Positions 1 through 9,281 of a stretch of DNA of 64,000 bases are shown here, one piece after another. Made by a program: the position numbers and the translations under genes. The notes beneath the pieces were generated by a model that saw only the letters and a list, made by a program, of their open reading frames with translations, searched no databases and had not been told where the DNA came from. The DNA comes from Bradyrhizobium sp. Arg816. Lineage in GTDB: Bacteria; Pseudomonadota; Alphaproteobacteria; Rhizobiales; Xanthobacteraceae. Within the stretch, counting starts at the first letter, position 1, and each line of letters starts with the position of its first letter. The stretch is from the NCBI RefSeq assembly GCF_029989365.1, contig NZ_JAPRAQ010000011.1, forward strand, positions 186,001 through 250,000. Reading direction: 5' to 3'.

Positions 1-303
1 CGCAACGACCGGCACGAAGCTCTTGCCCTTGCGGGTCAGGCGATACTCGACCTTCGGCGGCACCTCGCCAAAATCCTTGCGGTCGATCAGGCCGCTTTGG
101 GTCAGCGCCTTCAATTCGCGGCTGAGCACGCGCGGGGTGATCTCGGCGCTGCCGGCCATGCCGCGCAACAGGCCGCTCCTGATCTCGCCATAGCGGCGCG
201 GACCGTCCCTGAGGTCCCAGACGATGCGGAGCTTGTACTTGCCGCTGATCATCTTCTGAAACGCAGCGACCGGGCAGGCGCGAGCCGGAATTGCCTTTGC
301 CAT
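1..303 (-). CDS. HxlR-family winged-helix transcriptional regulator (3' end outside window)
   Basis: Reading from ATG at 303 gives about 100 residues that run off the left edge. It opens MAKAIPARACPVAAFQKMIS, then shows the HxlR pattern: a Cys near residue 9, a winged helix containing ISGKYKLRIVWDLRDGPRRY and ITPRVLSRELKALTQSGLI, and a basic wing (PPKVEYRLTRKG). HxlR proteins are small, often redox- or electrophile-sensing, DNA-binding dimers. The gene is divergent from the monooxygenase-like gene at 495, a common arrangement in which the regulator controls its neighbour; that control is inferred. The C-terminus is missing only because the window starts here. Confidence 0.85.
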   Translation of the reverse strand, partial: MAKAIPARACPVAAFQKMISGKYKLRIVWDLRDGPRRYGEIRSGLLRGMAGSAEITPRVLSRELKALTQSGLIDRKDFGEVPPKVEYRLTRKGKSFVPVVA

Positions 304-494
304 GTCGTCTCCTCCATGCGCAGCCAGCCATTCTTGTTTTGACGCGTTTTCTTTACGCGAACCGGTATCCACTTCGCTCGAAAACGCTATGCGAAAGCGA
401 CGGCGAAAAAGTCCATACTATCAATTTTGTCCATACTTGCAGGGTCGCCTGCAAGGCGCAGATGATGGCGCACATGACGAACAGGGAGCGTCAC

Positions 495-797
495 ATGAAG
501 CACTTCATGATCAGGTACGAATTCAGGAACGGCACGACGCAAGCCTGGCACCAGGAGATCGGCCGCTTCATCAAGGCGATCGAAGGCGATCCGGAGTTGA
601 AGGGGCGGATCGGCTATCGGGTCCTGAAGAACCGCGACGACGCCAGCTACTTCCACCTCGCCAGCGTCACCGACGAGGCCGCGCAAAAAGCGCTGCAATC
701 GCGCGACTTCTTCAAGGCCTATCAGGAGATGACGCGGAAGGTCGCCGGCGGCGAGGTGACCGTGGCGCCGATCGAATGGATCGATCAGACGGCGTAG
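495..797 (+). CDS. antibiotic biosynthesis monooxygenase (ABM)-like dimeric alpha-beta barrel protein
   Basis: This encodes 100 residues starting MKHFMIRYEFRNG; the ATG at 495 follows the purine-rich stretch AGGGAGCG. Length and pattern (beta strand, two helices, LASVTDEAAQKALQSRDFFKAY in the middle, short C-terminal strand) fit the ABM / dimeric alpha-beta barrel superfamily, whose members are small quinone-type monooxygenases or degraded relatives. An in-frame extension back to 291 has no ribosome site and would run into the divergent promoter region. It is probably regulated by the HxlR gene ending at 303. The substrate cannot be told from sequence. Confidence 0.75.
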   Translation: MKHFMIRYEFRNGTTQAWHQEIGRFIKAIEGDPELKGRIGYRVLKNRDDASYFHLASVTDEAAQKALQSRDFFKAYQEMTRKVAGGEVTVAPIEWIDQTA

Positions 798-805
798 CCG
801 TCATT

Positions 806-834
806 CCGGGGCGCGCGACTACGTCGCGCCCCGG
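806..834. terminator. GC-rich hairpin between converging genes
   Basis: Arms CCGGGGCGCG (806-815) and CGCGCCCCGG (825-834) form a perfect 10-bp stem right after the stop at 797 and before the stop of the converging esterase gene at 848. There is no long T tract, so it could equally be one of the palindromic repeats seen elsewhere in the window. Confidence 0.5.
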
Positions 835-847
835 GACGACAGTGGGG

Positions 848-2053
848 TTACTTCATCAATCCCGCGGCGGTCAGCGCGCGGGTGATGATCTGGCCGAGAT
901 CGAAGCCGCGCGCCGCCGCGCGCTTCGGTTCGGCCGACTCTTCGGCGATTGCGGCACGGATCGAGCGGGCGAGATGCGGCGCGGGTGAAAGCGCCGGCTG
1001 CAACGTCCCGGGCCCGGCCTTCTTCCCGGCCGCGTCCGGAATCCAGCCGGTGAGGCCGAAGAACTTCGCGATGTGGTACGACGAGGAAATACCGGCCTCG
1101 ATCAGGAACGCGCCTTCGATGCCGTAACGCTGATCATTGTCGGCGAGGCCGAGCGGCGTGCCGTGGGCCATGTCGGTGATGGCGTAGGACTCGACCAGCG
1201 TCTCGCCGTCCTTGTTCCACCAGGCCTGGCGCGGATAGCCGTCGACGATGGTCTCCGCCATCGGCACGGCCGGCAGATCGTGCAAATCGAGCCACTGCTT
1301 GACGATCTCGCTGGCGTTGCCGGGATTGACGGTGCGGTCGGCGCTGCCGTGCCACACCGACATCTTCGGCCAGGGCCCGCGATGGTTCGAGGCGCGCCGC
1401 ACGAAATCGCCGAGCTCGCGCTCCGGCCGCGCCGGCGAATGAAACATGCCGTCCAGCGCCTCGCGCAGGTTCGAGGCGATGCCATAGGGCAACCCGGCGA
1501 TCACCGCGCCGGCCGCGAAGACTTCCGGATAGGTCGCGAGCATCACCGACGTCATGCCGCCGCCGGCGGAGAGACCGGTGATGAAGACGCGCCTGGGATC
1601 GATGCGGTGCGCTTCGGCCATATGCGCGATCATCTCGCGAATCGACCGCGCCTCGCCGCCGTCCCGCGCAGTGTCTTCCGGATTGAACCAGTTGAAGCAG
1701 GTGTTGCCGTTGTTGACGCGCTGCTGCTCGGGCATCACCAGCGCGAAGCCGTAATGCTTCGCGAGCGTCGACCATCCCGCACCGAGATCGTAGCTAGCGG
1801 CGGTCTGGCCGCAGCCATGCAGCACGACGACGAGCGCGCGCGGCTTCTGGAGCTGCGCCGGCACGAACGCGAACATGCGCAGGCTTCCGGGATTGTCGCC
1901 GAAGCCCGTGACTTCTTCCAACGGGCTGGACACGTCCGCGCTCCGGCCGAATTCGGCAAGGCGCAGACCATCCACCTTTGGCAGATGTCTCAAGAGAGCA
2001 AGATTTTTGGCAAGCGACACGGCAACTCCTGGCAGGCGACGTTCAACGTTCAC
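848..2053 (-). CDS. PHB depolymerase-family esterase (alpha/beta hydrolase)
   Basis: About 401 residues. It carries the PHB-depolymerase esterase signature: an oxyanion segment VVVLHGCGQTAASYD, the nucleophile elbow GLSAGGG (G-x-S-x-G), an acid residue around VWHGSADRTVNP and a catalytic His in ITDMAHGTPLG. These enzymes hydrolyse short polyester or other carboxyl esters. No clear signal peptide is visible, so an intracellular role is likely. The longest frame begins with TTG at 2104, but that TTG is part of TTGACA, which looks more like a -35 box; GTG at 2053 (VNVERRLPG) is the better start, though neither has a strong Shine-Dalgarno. It converges with the ABM-like gene. Confidence 0.8.
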   Translation of the reverse strand: MNVERRLPGVAVSLAKNLALLRHLPKVDGLRLAEFGRSADVSSPLEEVTGFGDNPGSLRMFAFVPAQLQKPRALVVVLHGCGQTAASYDLGAGWSTLAKHYGFALVMPEQQRVNNGNTCFNWFNPEDTARDGGEARSIREMIAHMAEAHRIDPRRVFITGLSAGGGMTSVMLATYPEVFAAGAVIAGLPYGIASNLREALDGMFHSPARPERELGDFVRRASNHRGPWPKMSVWHGSADRTVNPGNASEIVKQWLDLHDLPAVPMAETIVDGYPRQAWWNKDGETLVESYAITDMAHGTPLGLADNDQRYGIEGAFLIEAGISSSYHIAKFFGLTGWIPDAAGKKAGPGTLQPALSPAPHLARSIRAAIAEESAEPKRAAARGFDLGQIITRALTAAGLMK

Positions 2054-2165
2054 CCAAACCAAATAGTTGCTGCGGTGCAAAATAAAAAGCCCGTGTGCTG
2101 TCAATCACCCGAAATCACGCAGAAATCCGCAGGAATCCGCATAGATTAACCGCAATGCCTCAACT

Positions 2166-3572
2166 TCATGCAGAGACGCGGCGCATCCACGCCAGAAATG
2201 CGGCGCAGATCGTGATTAACGCCGCAAACACGGCGAGCGAAACGAACAAGCCTGCGCGCGCTGATTGCAGCGCTTCAACCGTGAAGAACACCGCGCCGAT
2301 TGCGGCCACTCCGGCCGCATTTCCGATCTGCGCCGTCGTGCCGTACATGCCGGACGCCGAGCCTGCCGCGACAGGCTTCACCGTCGAGAGCACCGCACCG
2401 GATAGCGGCGCCATCACCAGCCCCTGCCCGTAGCCGAAGATGATCATGACGAGTGCAAGCAAGATCGGCGCTGGCGCATCGATATAACCTGTGACCAGCG
2501 CGAGTGCGGCGAGGCCCGCGATCTGCAGCATGCAGCCTTCGATCAAGACCTTGGTCCCGCGACGGCGCGCCCGCGCGCCGCTGTGACGCGATGCGACCAC
2601 GAAAGCCAGCGCGAGCGGAATGAAGGCCATGCCGGCCGCGAGCGGCGGGATCTTCAGACCGCGCTGCATGAACAGCGTCATGACGAGATAGAACGAGAGA
2701 TTGGCGACGAAGAAAAAGAACGCCGCGCCGAGCCCGCGCAGGAAGGCTGCGTCGGACAGCAGCGTCAGATCGATCAGCGGCATGCCGCCGGCGCGCGCCA
2801 CCGCATGCTCGAGCTTCAAGAACGCGACAAGGATGGCGCCGCCGCTCGCCATCACGGCCCATAGCCAAGGCGCCCAGCCGACATCGTGACCGAACAGCAG
2901 CGGTCCGATCAGGCACAACAGCCCCGCGAACAGCACCATGCTCCCCTTGATGTCGAGCCGCGTGCCGGCCCGGCGCGGCACCGACGGCATGATGCGCCAG
3001 GCGGCGGCCGCAATGACGAGGCCGCAGGGCACGTTGACGAAGAACACCGAGCGCCAGCCGGTCCCGGCGAGGTCGATCGTGACCAGGAGACCACCGAGCA
3101 GGAAGCCCGCGGCGCCTGCGAGCCCGAGCACGATGCCGTAGATGGCGAAAGCGCGGCTGCGCTGTTCGTCGGTGAACAGCAGATGCAGTGTCGCCAGCAC
3201 CTGCGGTACCATCAACGCTGCAGTCGCGCCCTGCGCCAGCCGCGCGATGATCAGCTCCGCGCCAGATTGCGCGAGGCCGCACCACAGCGAGGTCACCGTG
3301 AAGCCGAGCACGCCGGCCAGGAAGACATTCTTCGTGCCGTGGATGTCGCCGAGGCGACCACCGGTGACGACAAGTGTCGCGTAGGCGATCAGGTAGATTG
3401 CGATGACGGATTCGATCTGCGCCGGCGTTGCATGCAGATCGACCGCGATGGTCGGAATGGCGACGTTCACGATGAAGGCATCGACGCCGAACATGAACTG
3501 CGCGGCGACGACGATCGCCAGCACTCCCCAGCGGCGCGACGAATCGACTGGTTTTGTGACGGTTTGATGCAT
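2166..3572 (-). CDS. MFS drug transporter of the DHA2 (14-helix) type
   Basis: 468 residues from ATG at 3572 (MHQTVTKPVDSSRRWG). It is strongly hydrophobic, with about 14 predicted spans. It has the motif-A-like loop GGRLGDIHGTKN after TM2, VDAFIVNVAIPTIAVDLHAT in TM1 (the D..IVNVALP hallmark of EmrB/QacA transporters) and a central LDIKGSM linker. The family exports drugs or metabolites by proton antiport across the inner membrane. The frame stays open upstream to 3863, but that part overlaps the sthA 5' region on the other strand and looks non-coding. It is divergent from sthA with about 160 bp between. The substrate is unknown. Confidence 0.85.
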   Translation of the reverse strand: MHQTVTKPVDSSRRWGVLAIVVAAQFMFGVDAFIVNVAIPTIAVDLHATPAQIESVIAIYLIAYATLVVTGGRLGDIHGTKNVFLAGVLGFTVTSLWCGLAQSGAELIIARLAQGATAALMVPQVLATLHLLFTDEQRSRAFAIYGIVLGLAGAAGFLLGGLLVTIDLAGTGWRSVFFVNVPCGLVIAAAAWRIMPSVPRRAGTRLDIKGSMVLFAGLLCLIGPLLFGHDVGWAPWLWAVMASGGAILVAFLKLEHAVARAGGMPLIDLTLLSDAAFLRGLGAAFFFFVANLSFYLVMTLFMQRGLKIPPLAAGMAFIPLALAFVVASRHSGARARRRGTKVLIEGCMLQIAGLAALALVTGYIDAPAPILLALVMIIFGYGQGLVMAPLSGAVLSTVKPVAAGSASGMYGTTAQIGNAAGVAAIGAVFFTVEALQSARAGLFVSLAVFAALITICAAFLAWMRRVSA

Positions 3573-3731
3573 TTTCGCGCGAGCCTTCAGCGATTTATTT
3601 GCGCGCAAAACTCGCAGATCGGCGTCATCGGTGCGATTACCTCCGAGGTAGGACTTGCTTTCCCCTTGCCGCTTTGGCCCGATTGCTGCATGTCGGTTCC
3701 CACTGGGTTTGCGGGCGCGGAAGTCTTCCGG

Positions 3732-5123
3732 ATGTACGACTACGACATGGTGGTGATCGGCTCGGGCCCGTCGGGGCGCCGGGCCGCGGTGCAATGTGCC
3801 AAGCTCGGCAAGGCCGTGCTGGTGGTGGAGAAGGGCCGGCGGGTCGGCGGCGTCTCCGTCCACACCGGCACAATTCCTTCAAAGACCCTGCGCGAGACCG
3901 TGCTCAATCTGTCCGGCTGGCGCGAGCGCGGCTTTTACGGCCGCTCCTACAAGGTGAAGCAGGACATCGCGGCGAGCGACCTGATGATCCGCTTGCAGAA
4001 GACGCTCGATCACGAGGTCGAGGTGCTCGAGCATCAGTTCAGCCGCAATCTGGTCCGCACCGCCAATGGCGAGGCGCGCCTGGTCTCGCCACACGAAGTG
4101 GAGATCACCAGCGCGATCGGCGAAGTGAAGGTGGTGTCGGCCGCTTTCATCCTGATCGCCTGCGGCACGCGCCCGTTCCGCCCGGACTACGTGCCGTTCG
4201 ACGGCACCACCGTGCTCGACAGCGACGAGATCATCGAGCTGCCAAAGCTGCCGCGCAGCCTGGCCGTGATCGGCGCCGGCGTAATCGGCGTCGAATACGC
4301 CACGATCTTCAGCGCGCTCGACGTGCCGGTGACCCTGATCGAACCGCGGCCGACCTTCCTCGATTTCATTGACAAGGAATTGATCGACGAGTTCGTGCAC
4401 GAGCTGCGCGACCGCAACGTCGCGCTGCGGCTCGGCGCCAAGGTCAACGCTATCGAGAAGACCGCGCAGGGTGGCATCGTCACGAACCTTTCGGACGGGC
4501 GGCACGTCACCACGGAAATGCTGCTGTTCGCGGCGGGGCGCGTCGGCGCGACCGACCGGCTCAACCTCGAAGCCGCCGGCATCGTCGTCGATCATCGCGG
4601 CCGCATCTCGGTCGATCCTGTCACCTTGCAAACCAGCGTGCCGCACATCTACGCCGCCGGTGACGTGATCGGCTTTCCGAGCCTCGCTTCCACCTCGATG
4701 GAGCAGGGACGCGTCGCCGCCTGCCACGCGCTCGGCATGGAGCCGCTCGCGCCGCCGGAGTTCTTCCCCTACGGCATCTATTCGGTGCCGGAGATATCGA
4801 CCACAGGGCTCACCGAAGAAGAGGTGCGCACGCGCGGCATTCCCTACGAGGTCGGCATCGCGCGCTTCCGCGAGACTTCCCGCGGCCACATCATGGGGCT
4901 GAACAGCGGCATGATGAAGATGATCTTCTCGACCAAGACGCGCCGGCTGCTCGGCGTGCACATCCTCGGCGAAGGCGCCACCGAGCTGATCCATATCGGC
5001 CAGGCCGTGCTGAACCTCAAAGGCACCATCGACTATTTCATCCAGAACACGTTCAACTATCCGACGCTGGCGGAGGCGTACAAGATCGCCGGGCTGGATG
5101 CGTGGAACAGGATGACGCGGTGA
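3732..5123 (+). CDS. sthA: Si-specific (soluble) NAD(P)+ transhydrogenase
   Basis: 463 residues. SthA is a cytosolic FAD enzyme that passes hydride between NADPH and NAD+, balancing the two pools. The N-terminus MYDYDMVVIGSGPSGRRAAV holds the FAD-binding GxGxxG. The site that is a redox CxxxxC in lipoamide dehydrogenase reads GTIPSKT here, lacking the disulfide, which is the SthA hallmark. A second dinucleotide fold (VIGAGVIGVEYA) and the FAD clamp IYAAGDVIGFP follow. The C-terminal dimerisation domain is complete. The start at 3732 matches the usual SthA N-terminus; an upstream ATG at 3690 would add 14 atypical residues. Confidence 0.93.
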   Translation: MYDYDMVVIGSGPSGRRAAVQCAKLGKAVLVVEKGRRVGGVSVHTGTIPSKTLRETVLNLSGWRERGFYGRSYKVKQDIAASDLMIRLQKTLDHEVEVLEHQFSRNLVRTANGEARLVSPHEVEITSAIGEVKVVSAAFILIACGTRPFRPDYVPFDGTTVLDSDEIIELPKLPRSLAVIGAGVIGVEYATIFSALDVPVTLIEPRPTFLDFIDKELIDEFVHELRDRNVALRLGAKVNAIEKTAQGGIVTNLSDGRHVTTEMLLFAAGRVGATDRLNLEAAGIVVDHRGRISVDPVTLQTSVPHIYAAGDVIGFPSLASTSMEQGRVAACHALGMEPLAPPEFFPYGIYSVPEISTTGLTEEEVRTRGIPYEVGIARFRETSRGHIMGLNSGMMKMIFSTKTRRLLGVHILGEGATELIHIGQAVLNLKGTIDYFIQNTFNYPTLAEAYKIAGLDAWNRMTR

Positions 5124-5132
5124 TGTTCTCTT

Positions 5133-5263
5133 ACCTCTCCCCGCTTGCGGGGAGAGGTCGGATCGCTCTTGCGATCCAGGTGAGGGGGTACAGGTCTCAC
5201 GACGATCTCATCTGCGGAGAGAGGCCCTCACCCCGCCCTCTCCCCGTAAGAACGGGGAGAGGG
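5133..5263. repeat. pair of REP-like palindromes (CTCTCCCC hairpins)
   Basis: Two hairpins share the arm CCTCTCCCCG/CGGGGAGAGG, one at 5133-5158 and one at 5236-5263, with GGTGAGGGGG and CCCTCACCCC between them making a larger inverted structure. A third copy of the same hairpin lies at 18773-18798 before an ABC ATPase gene. The dispersed, intergenic, palindromic nature fits a REP/BIME family; the first may also act as the sthA terminator. Confidence 0.7.
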
Positions 5264-5396
5264 AGACGAGATACCTGATCTCGCCTCAGCACATATCTGC
5301 ATTCCGCCGCGCGGGACATCGCGCGATTGCGTTCAGTGCCCCCACCACGTAGCCTCATCGCCTCAACAAACAGAAAATTCAGCCGGAGAGAACGCC

Positions 5397-6632
5397 ATGG
5401 CGCGCCTGAAGTTCGGAGCCTTCCTTGCCCCGCATCACCCGATCGGGGAGCATCCGATGCTCCAGTTCCGGCGCGATCTCGACCTGGTCGAGCAGCTCGA
5501 CGCGCTCGGCTATGACGAGTTCTGGTGCGGCGAGCACCATTCCTCCGGCTGGGAGATGATCGCCTCGCCCGAGATGTTTCTGGCCGCGGCCGGCGAGCGC
5601 ACCAAGCGGATCAAGCTCGGCACCGGCGTGGTGTCGCTGCCCTATCATCATCCCTTCAACGTTGCCCAGCGCATGGTGCAGCTCGACCACATGACCGGCG
5701 GCCGCGCCATCTTCGGCTCCGGTCCCGGTGCGCTGGCGTCGGACGCGCACACGCTCGGCATCGACCCGATGACGCAGCGCGACCGCCAGGACGAGGCCAT
5801 CGGCGTGATCCGCCGACTGTTCAACGGCGAGCGCGTCACCGCCAGGAGCGACTGGTTCACCATGAACGACGCCGCGCTCCAGATCCTGCCCTTGCAGGAG
5901 GAGATGCCGTTCGTGGTGGCCTCGCAGATCTCGCCCTCGGGCATGACGCTCGCCGGCAAATACGGCATCGGCATCATCTCGCTGGGCTCGATGACGACGC
6001 AGGGCTTGATGTCCCTGCAACAGCAATGGCAGTTCGCCGAGGACGCCGCCAAGAAGCACGGCACCAAGGTGGATCGGGCGAACTGGCGCGTGCTGCTGAC
6101 CTGGCACCTCGCCGAGACCCGCGAGCAGGCCCGCCGCGAAGCCGGCGCCGGCCTGATGCGCTGGCACAACGAATACAATGTCGGCACGCTGCAGCGGCCG
6201 GGCCTGACCGCGTTCGCCTCACCCGACGAGGCCGTGGACAAGACCGCTTTCGTCGAGGGTGCGGCCTCCGTCATCGGCACGCCCGACGACCTCGTCAAGA
6301 TGATCAAGAACGTGATGCAGGTGTCGGGCGGCGTCGGCGCCGTGATCGGCTTCGTGCACGATTGGGCCAACCCCGAGAATACCCGCCGAAGCTGGGACCT
6401 GGTGGCACGTTACGTCGTGCCTGAAATCAACGGCTATATCGACGGACTGCGCAAGTCGCAAAAGTTCGTGATCGAGAACCGCGCGATCTTCGAACGCGCC
6501 GGGCAGGCGGTGATGGCGAAGATCATGGAGAACGAGAAGGCCGCAGAGGCCCTGAAGGTCACCGGCGCCGGCCGCGTCGCCATTCCCGCCGTCAACGCCC
6601 CGGATTTGCAGAAGGAAGCGGCGAAGCGGTAA
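5397..6632 (+). CDS. LLM-class flavin-dependent oxidoreductase (luciferase-like monooxygenase)
   Basis: 411 residues from ATG at 5397, preceded by GGAGAG. It shows the bacterial luciferase-like TIM-barrel pattern: FGAFLAPHHPIGEHP at the N-terminus, YDEFWCGEHHSSGWE, then LGTGVVSLPYHHPFNVA and the family-typical MVQLDHMTGGR, followed by IFGSGPGA. Members use reduced FMN, supplied by a reductase, to oxygenate substrates such as aldehydes, sulfonates or terpenoids. No partner flavin reductase is next to it. The length is slightly above the ~350 typical, with a charged C-terminal helix. The substrate is not predictable; the P450 downstream is a separate unit. Confidence 0.88.
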   Translation: MARLKFGAFLAPHHPIGEHPMLQFRRDLDLVEQLDALGYDEFWCGEHHSSGWEMIASPEMFLAAAGERTKRIKLGTGVVSLPYHHPFNVAQRMVQLDHMTGGRAIFGSGPGALASDAHTLGIDPMTQRDRQDEAIGVIRRLFNGERVTARSDWFTMNDAALQILPLQEEMPFVVASQISPSGMTLAGKYGIGIISLGSMTTQGLMSLQQQWQFAEDAAKKHGTKVDRANWRVLLTWHLAETREQARREAGAGLMRWHNEYNVGTLQRPGLTAFASPDEAVDKTAFVEGAASVIGTPDDLVKMIKNVMQVSGGVGAVIGFVHDWANPENTRRSWDLVARYVVPEINGYIDGLRKSQKFVIENRAIFERAGQAVMAKIMENEKAAEALKVTGAGRVAIPAVNAPDLQKEAAKR

Positions 6633-6771
6633 GGCCCGTTGGGACTACGCATGTAACGACGTTCACAAGAAAGACATACCGGCCTGTGCTATGCTGACCC
6701 CGGTCAGCTGGCGCGGGCCGTAGTCATCTGTGTTCGCGCGCCTGTTCGGTCGGTCAACCGGAGCAACCGTC

Positions 6772-8148
6772 ATGTCGATGCAGAATGTGGCCGCCCCTGC
6801 GCTTCAGTTCACCGCGCCCAGGCGCAACGAGCTGACGCACATCCCCGGCGACGAGGGCTGGCCGGTCATCGGCAAGACCTTTCAGGTGCTCGCCGATCCC
6901 AAGGGACATATCGAGGCGAACGGCGCCAAATACGGCCCGGTCTACCGCACCCATATTTTCGGCGAGACCAATGTCGTGCTGCTCGGCCCCGAGGCCAACG
7001 AGCTCGTGCTGTTCGACCAGCAAAAGCTGTTCTCGTCGACCCATGGCTGGAACAAGGTGCTCGGCCTGTTGTTTCCGCGCGGCCTGATGCTGCTCGATTT
7101 CGACGAGCACCGGCTGCATCGCAAGGCGCTGTCGGTCGCGTTCAAGTCGGGGCCGATGAAGTCGTACCTGAGCGATCTCGACCACGGCATCGCCGCGCGC
7201 GTCGCGCAGTGGAAGGCGAAACCTGGCGAGATGAAGCTCTATCCGGCAATGAAGCAGCTCACGCTCGACCTCGCGGCGGCGTCCTTCCTCGGCGCCGATA
7301 TCGGGCCGGAGGTCGACGAGATCAACCGCGCGTTCGTCGACATGGTCGCGGCCGCGGTCGCCCCGATCCGCCGGCCGCTGCCGGGCACGCAGATGGCGGC
7401 CGGCGTGAAGGGACGCAAGCGCATCGTCGCCTATTTCCGAGAGCAGATCCCGCTGCGACGCGGCAATCACGGCGGCGACGACCTGTTCTCGCAGCTCTGC
7501 CGGGCCACCCACGAGGATGGCGCCCTGCTCTCCGAGCAGGACATCATCGACCATATGAGCTTCTTGATGATGGCGGCGCACGACACGCTGACCTCGTCGC
7601 TGACCTCCTTCATCGGCGAGCTCGCCGCCAATCCGGACTGGCAGGATAGATTGCGCGCAGAGGTTCTTGCTTTGGGACTCGCACCGGGTTCGCCGAGCAG
7701 CTTCGACGACCTCGAAAAAATGCCACTGTCGGAGATGGCGTTCAAGGAGGCCCTGCGGATCAAGCCGCCGGTGCCGTCGATGCCGCGCCGCGCGATGCGC
7801 GATTTCACCTTCAAGGGTTTTACGATTCCGGCCGGCACCGCCGTCGGCGTCAATCCGCTCTACACCCACCACATGAAGGACATCTGGCCGGAGCCGGATC
7901 GCTTCGATCCCTTGCGCTTCACCGAGGAAGCCCAGCGCAACCGGCATCGCTTCGCCTGGGTGCCGTTCGGCGGCGGGGCGCATATGTGCCTCGGTCTGCA
8001 CTTCGCCTACATGCAGGCGAAGTGTTTTGCGCGACACTTCCTGCAGAACATCGAGGTGTCGCTGGAGCCGGGCTACAAGCCAGACTGGCAGATGTGGCCG
8101 ATCCCGAAGCCGCGGGACGGGTTGAAGGTGCGGGTGAAGGCGGTGTAG
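6772..8148 (+). CDS. cytochrome P450
   Basis: 458 residues from ATG at 6772, which has GGAG eight bases upstream; a GTG at 6730 in the same frame is less likely. The P450 landmarks are present in order: I-helix MMAAHDTLTSSL (A-x-x-D-T), ExxR in KEALRIKP, and the haem ligand loop PFGGGAHMCLGLHFA with the thiolate Cys. The protein is soluble, with no membrane anchor, as usual for bacterial class I P450s that take electrons from ferredoxin. No ferredoxin or reductase lies beside it. The N-terminal IPGDEGWPVIGKTFQVLADP resembles the CYP51/CYP26/CYP120-like clan, so a sterol, hopanoid, terpenoid or retinoid-like substrate is possible but unproven. Confidence 0.92.
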   Translation: MSMQNVAAPALQFTAPRRNELTHIPGDEGWPVIGKTFQVLADPKGHIEANGAKYGPVYRTHIFGETNVVLLGPEANELVLFDQQKLFSSTHGWNKVLGLLFPRGLMLLDFDEHRLHRKALSVAFKSGPMKSYLSDLDHGIAARVAQWKAKPGEMKLYPAMKQLTLDLAAASFLGADIGPEVDEINRAFVDMVAAAVAPIRRPLPGTQMAAGVKGRKRIVAYFREQIPLRRGNHGGDDLFSQLCRATHEDGALLSEQDIIDHMSFLMMAAHDTLTSSLTSFIGELAANPDWQDRLRAEVLALGLAPGSPSSFDDLEKMPLSEMAFKEALRIKPPVPSMPRRAMRDFTFKGFTIPAGTAVGVNPLYTHHMKDIWPEPDRFDPLRFTEEAQRNRHRFAWVPFGGGAHMCLGLHFAYMQAKCFARHFLQNIEVSLEPGYKPDWQMWPIPKPRDGLKVRVKAV

Positions 8149-8158
8149 GCACCGCTCT

Positions 8159-8242
8159 CGTAGGGTGGGCAAAGGCGCGTAGTGCCCACCATTCCTCGCG
8201 AAGAAAGCATTGGTGGGCACGCTTCGCTTTGCCCACCCTACG
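8159..8242. repeat. nested palindromic intergenic element
   Basis: Outer arms CGTAGGGTGGGCAAAG (8159-8174) and CTTTGCCCACCCTACG (8227-8242) are perfectly complementary. A second inverted pair, GTGCCCACCA (8182-8191) and TGGTGGGCAC (8211-8220), is nested inside. It sits between the converging P450 and SDR genes and could terminate both; the structure is typical of a dispersed REP/MITE-like repeat. Confidence 0.75.
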
Positions 8243-8261
8243 GCGCCGTCGCCCACAGCGA

Positions 8262-9102
8262 CTACGCCCCTTGATCGAACGCCTTGCGCATGGCGACGTA
8301 GCCCTGTTGCTGCTGGCTCCAGTTGCGGCCGCCGGTGACGGCGCCGTCGACGACGAGATCGTGTCCGTTGACGAAGCTGGATTCGTCGCTCGCCAGAAAC
8401 ACCGCGGCCTGCGCGATGTCATCAGGGAGGCCCGCGCGCGGGATCGGCTGTGCGGTCTTGAAGACTTCGCGCATCACGGCCGGCGTCGCCTCCGCGGCAT
8501 CGGTCGCGAGCCCCAGCGCCTTGCCGAAAATGCCGGTCGCGATCGCGCCGGGCGAGATCGAGTTGACGCGCACGTTGGACTCGCCGAGCTCCATCGCCAC
8601 GCATTTGGTGAGATGGATCACCGCCGCCTTGGCCGCGCCATAGACGACCGAGGAGGAAAAGCCGGCGAGACGGCCTGCGATGCTGCCATTGTTGATGATG
8701 CTGCCAGACCCCTGCTTCTTCATGACGGGCGCGGCATGCTTCATGCCGAGCATGACGCTGCGCACCAGGGTCGCCATCGCCGCGTCGAACCGCTCGACAT
8801 CGAGGCCTTCAATGCCCCCGGGTCTGCGCCGGGCCGCCGGCATTGTTGAACAGGCAGTCGATCCGGCCGAACTTCTCCACCGCGAGCGCGATCAGCGCCT
8901 GCATCTGCGCTTCGACCGTCACGTCGGTCTGGCGAAAGATGCAATTGACCCCGAGCTGCTTCGCCAGCGCCTCGCCTTCCGGTATGCGCCGCCCCGCGAT
9001 CACAATTTTGGCACCTTCGGCAACGAAGACTTCCGCGGTACGCAAGCCGATCCCGCTCGTCGCGCCCGTAATCACCGCAACCTTGCCATCCAACCTACCC
9101 AT
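8262..9102 (-). pseudogene. SDR-family oxidoreductase broken by a one-base frameshift
   Basis: Two reading frames join to make one short-chain dehydrogenase of about 280 residues. The N-terminal part (from ATG 9102) has the Rossmann motif TGATSGIG and CLFNNAGG; the C-terminal part has the active-site Ser region INNGSIAGR and YGAAK (Y-x-x-x-K), then ISPGAIATG. The frames switch at a run of five C's on the + strand (8815-8819). Removing one base joins PAQTRG directly to IEGLDVERFD. NAD(P)-dependent alcohol/ketone oxidoreduction is the family role. Whether it is a true pseudogene or a sequencing error cannot be told; all catalytic residues survive. Confidence 0.85.
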
Positions 9103-9281
9103 GGAATGTTCCTGTTTTCGAATGATTTGATGTCAAATGGCGGACGCCGATCGATCTCGGCGCCGCGACGGTCACTATTCCTGCCGGTCCGCGACAAGGC
9201 AAGCTTTGCTTGTGCATGCGACATGCGTAACATTCCCGCTCCTCTCTCGATTTACGCGCGCATAGCGCAACCGGGCCGGGC

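Noticed and set aside
2886..3731. In-frame extension of the sthA frame upstream of ATG 3732
   Set aside because: It runs over the DHA2 exporter on the other strand and lacks family homology; the SthA N-terminus fits 3732.
6754..8256. Long open frame (500 codons) on the minus strand across the P450 gene
   Set aside because: It mirrors the P450 codons; composition is Arg/His-rich with no motif, typical of the antisense of a GC-rich gene.
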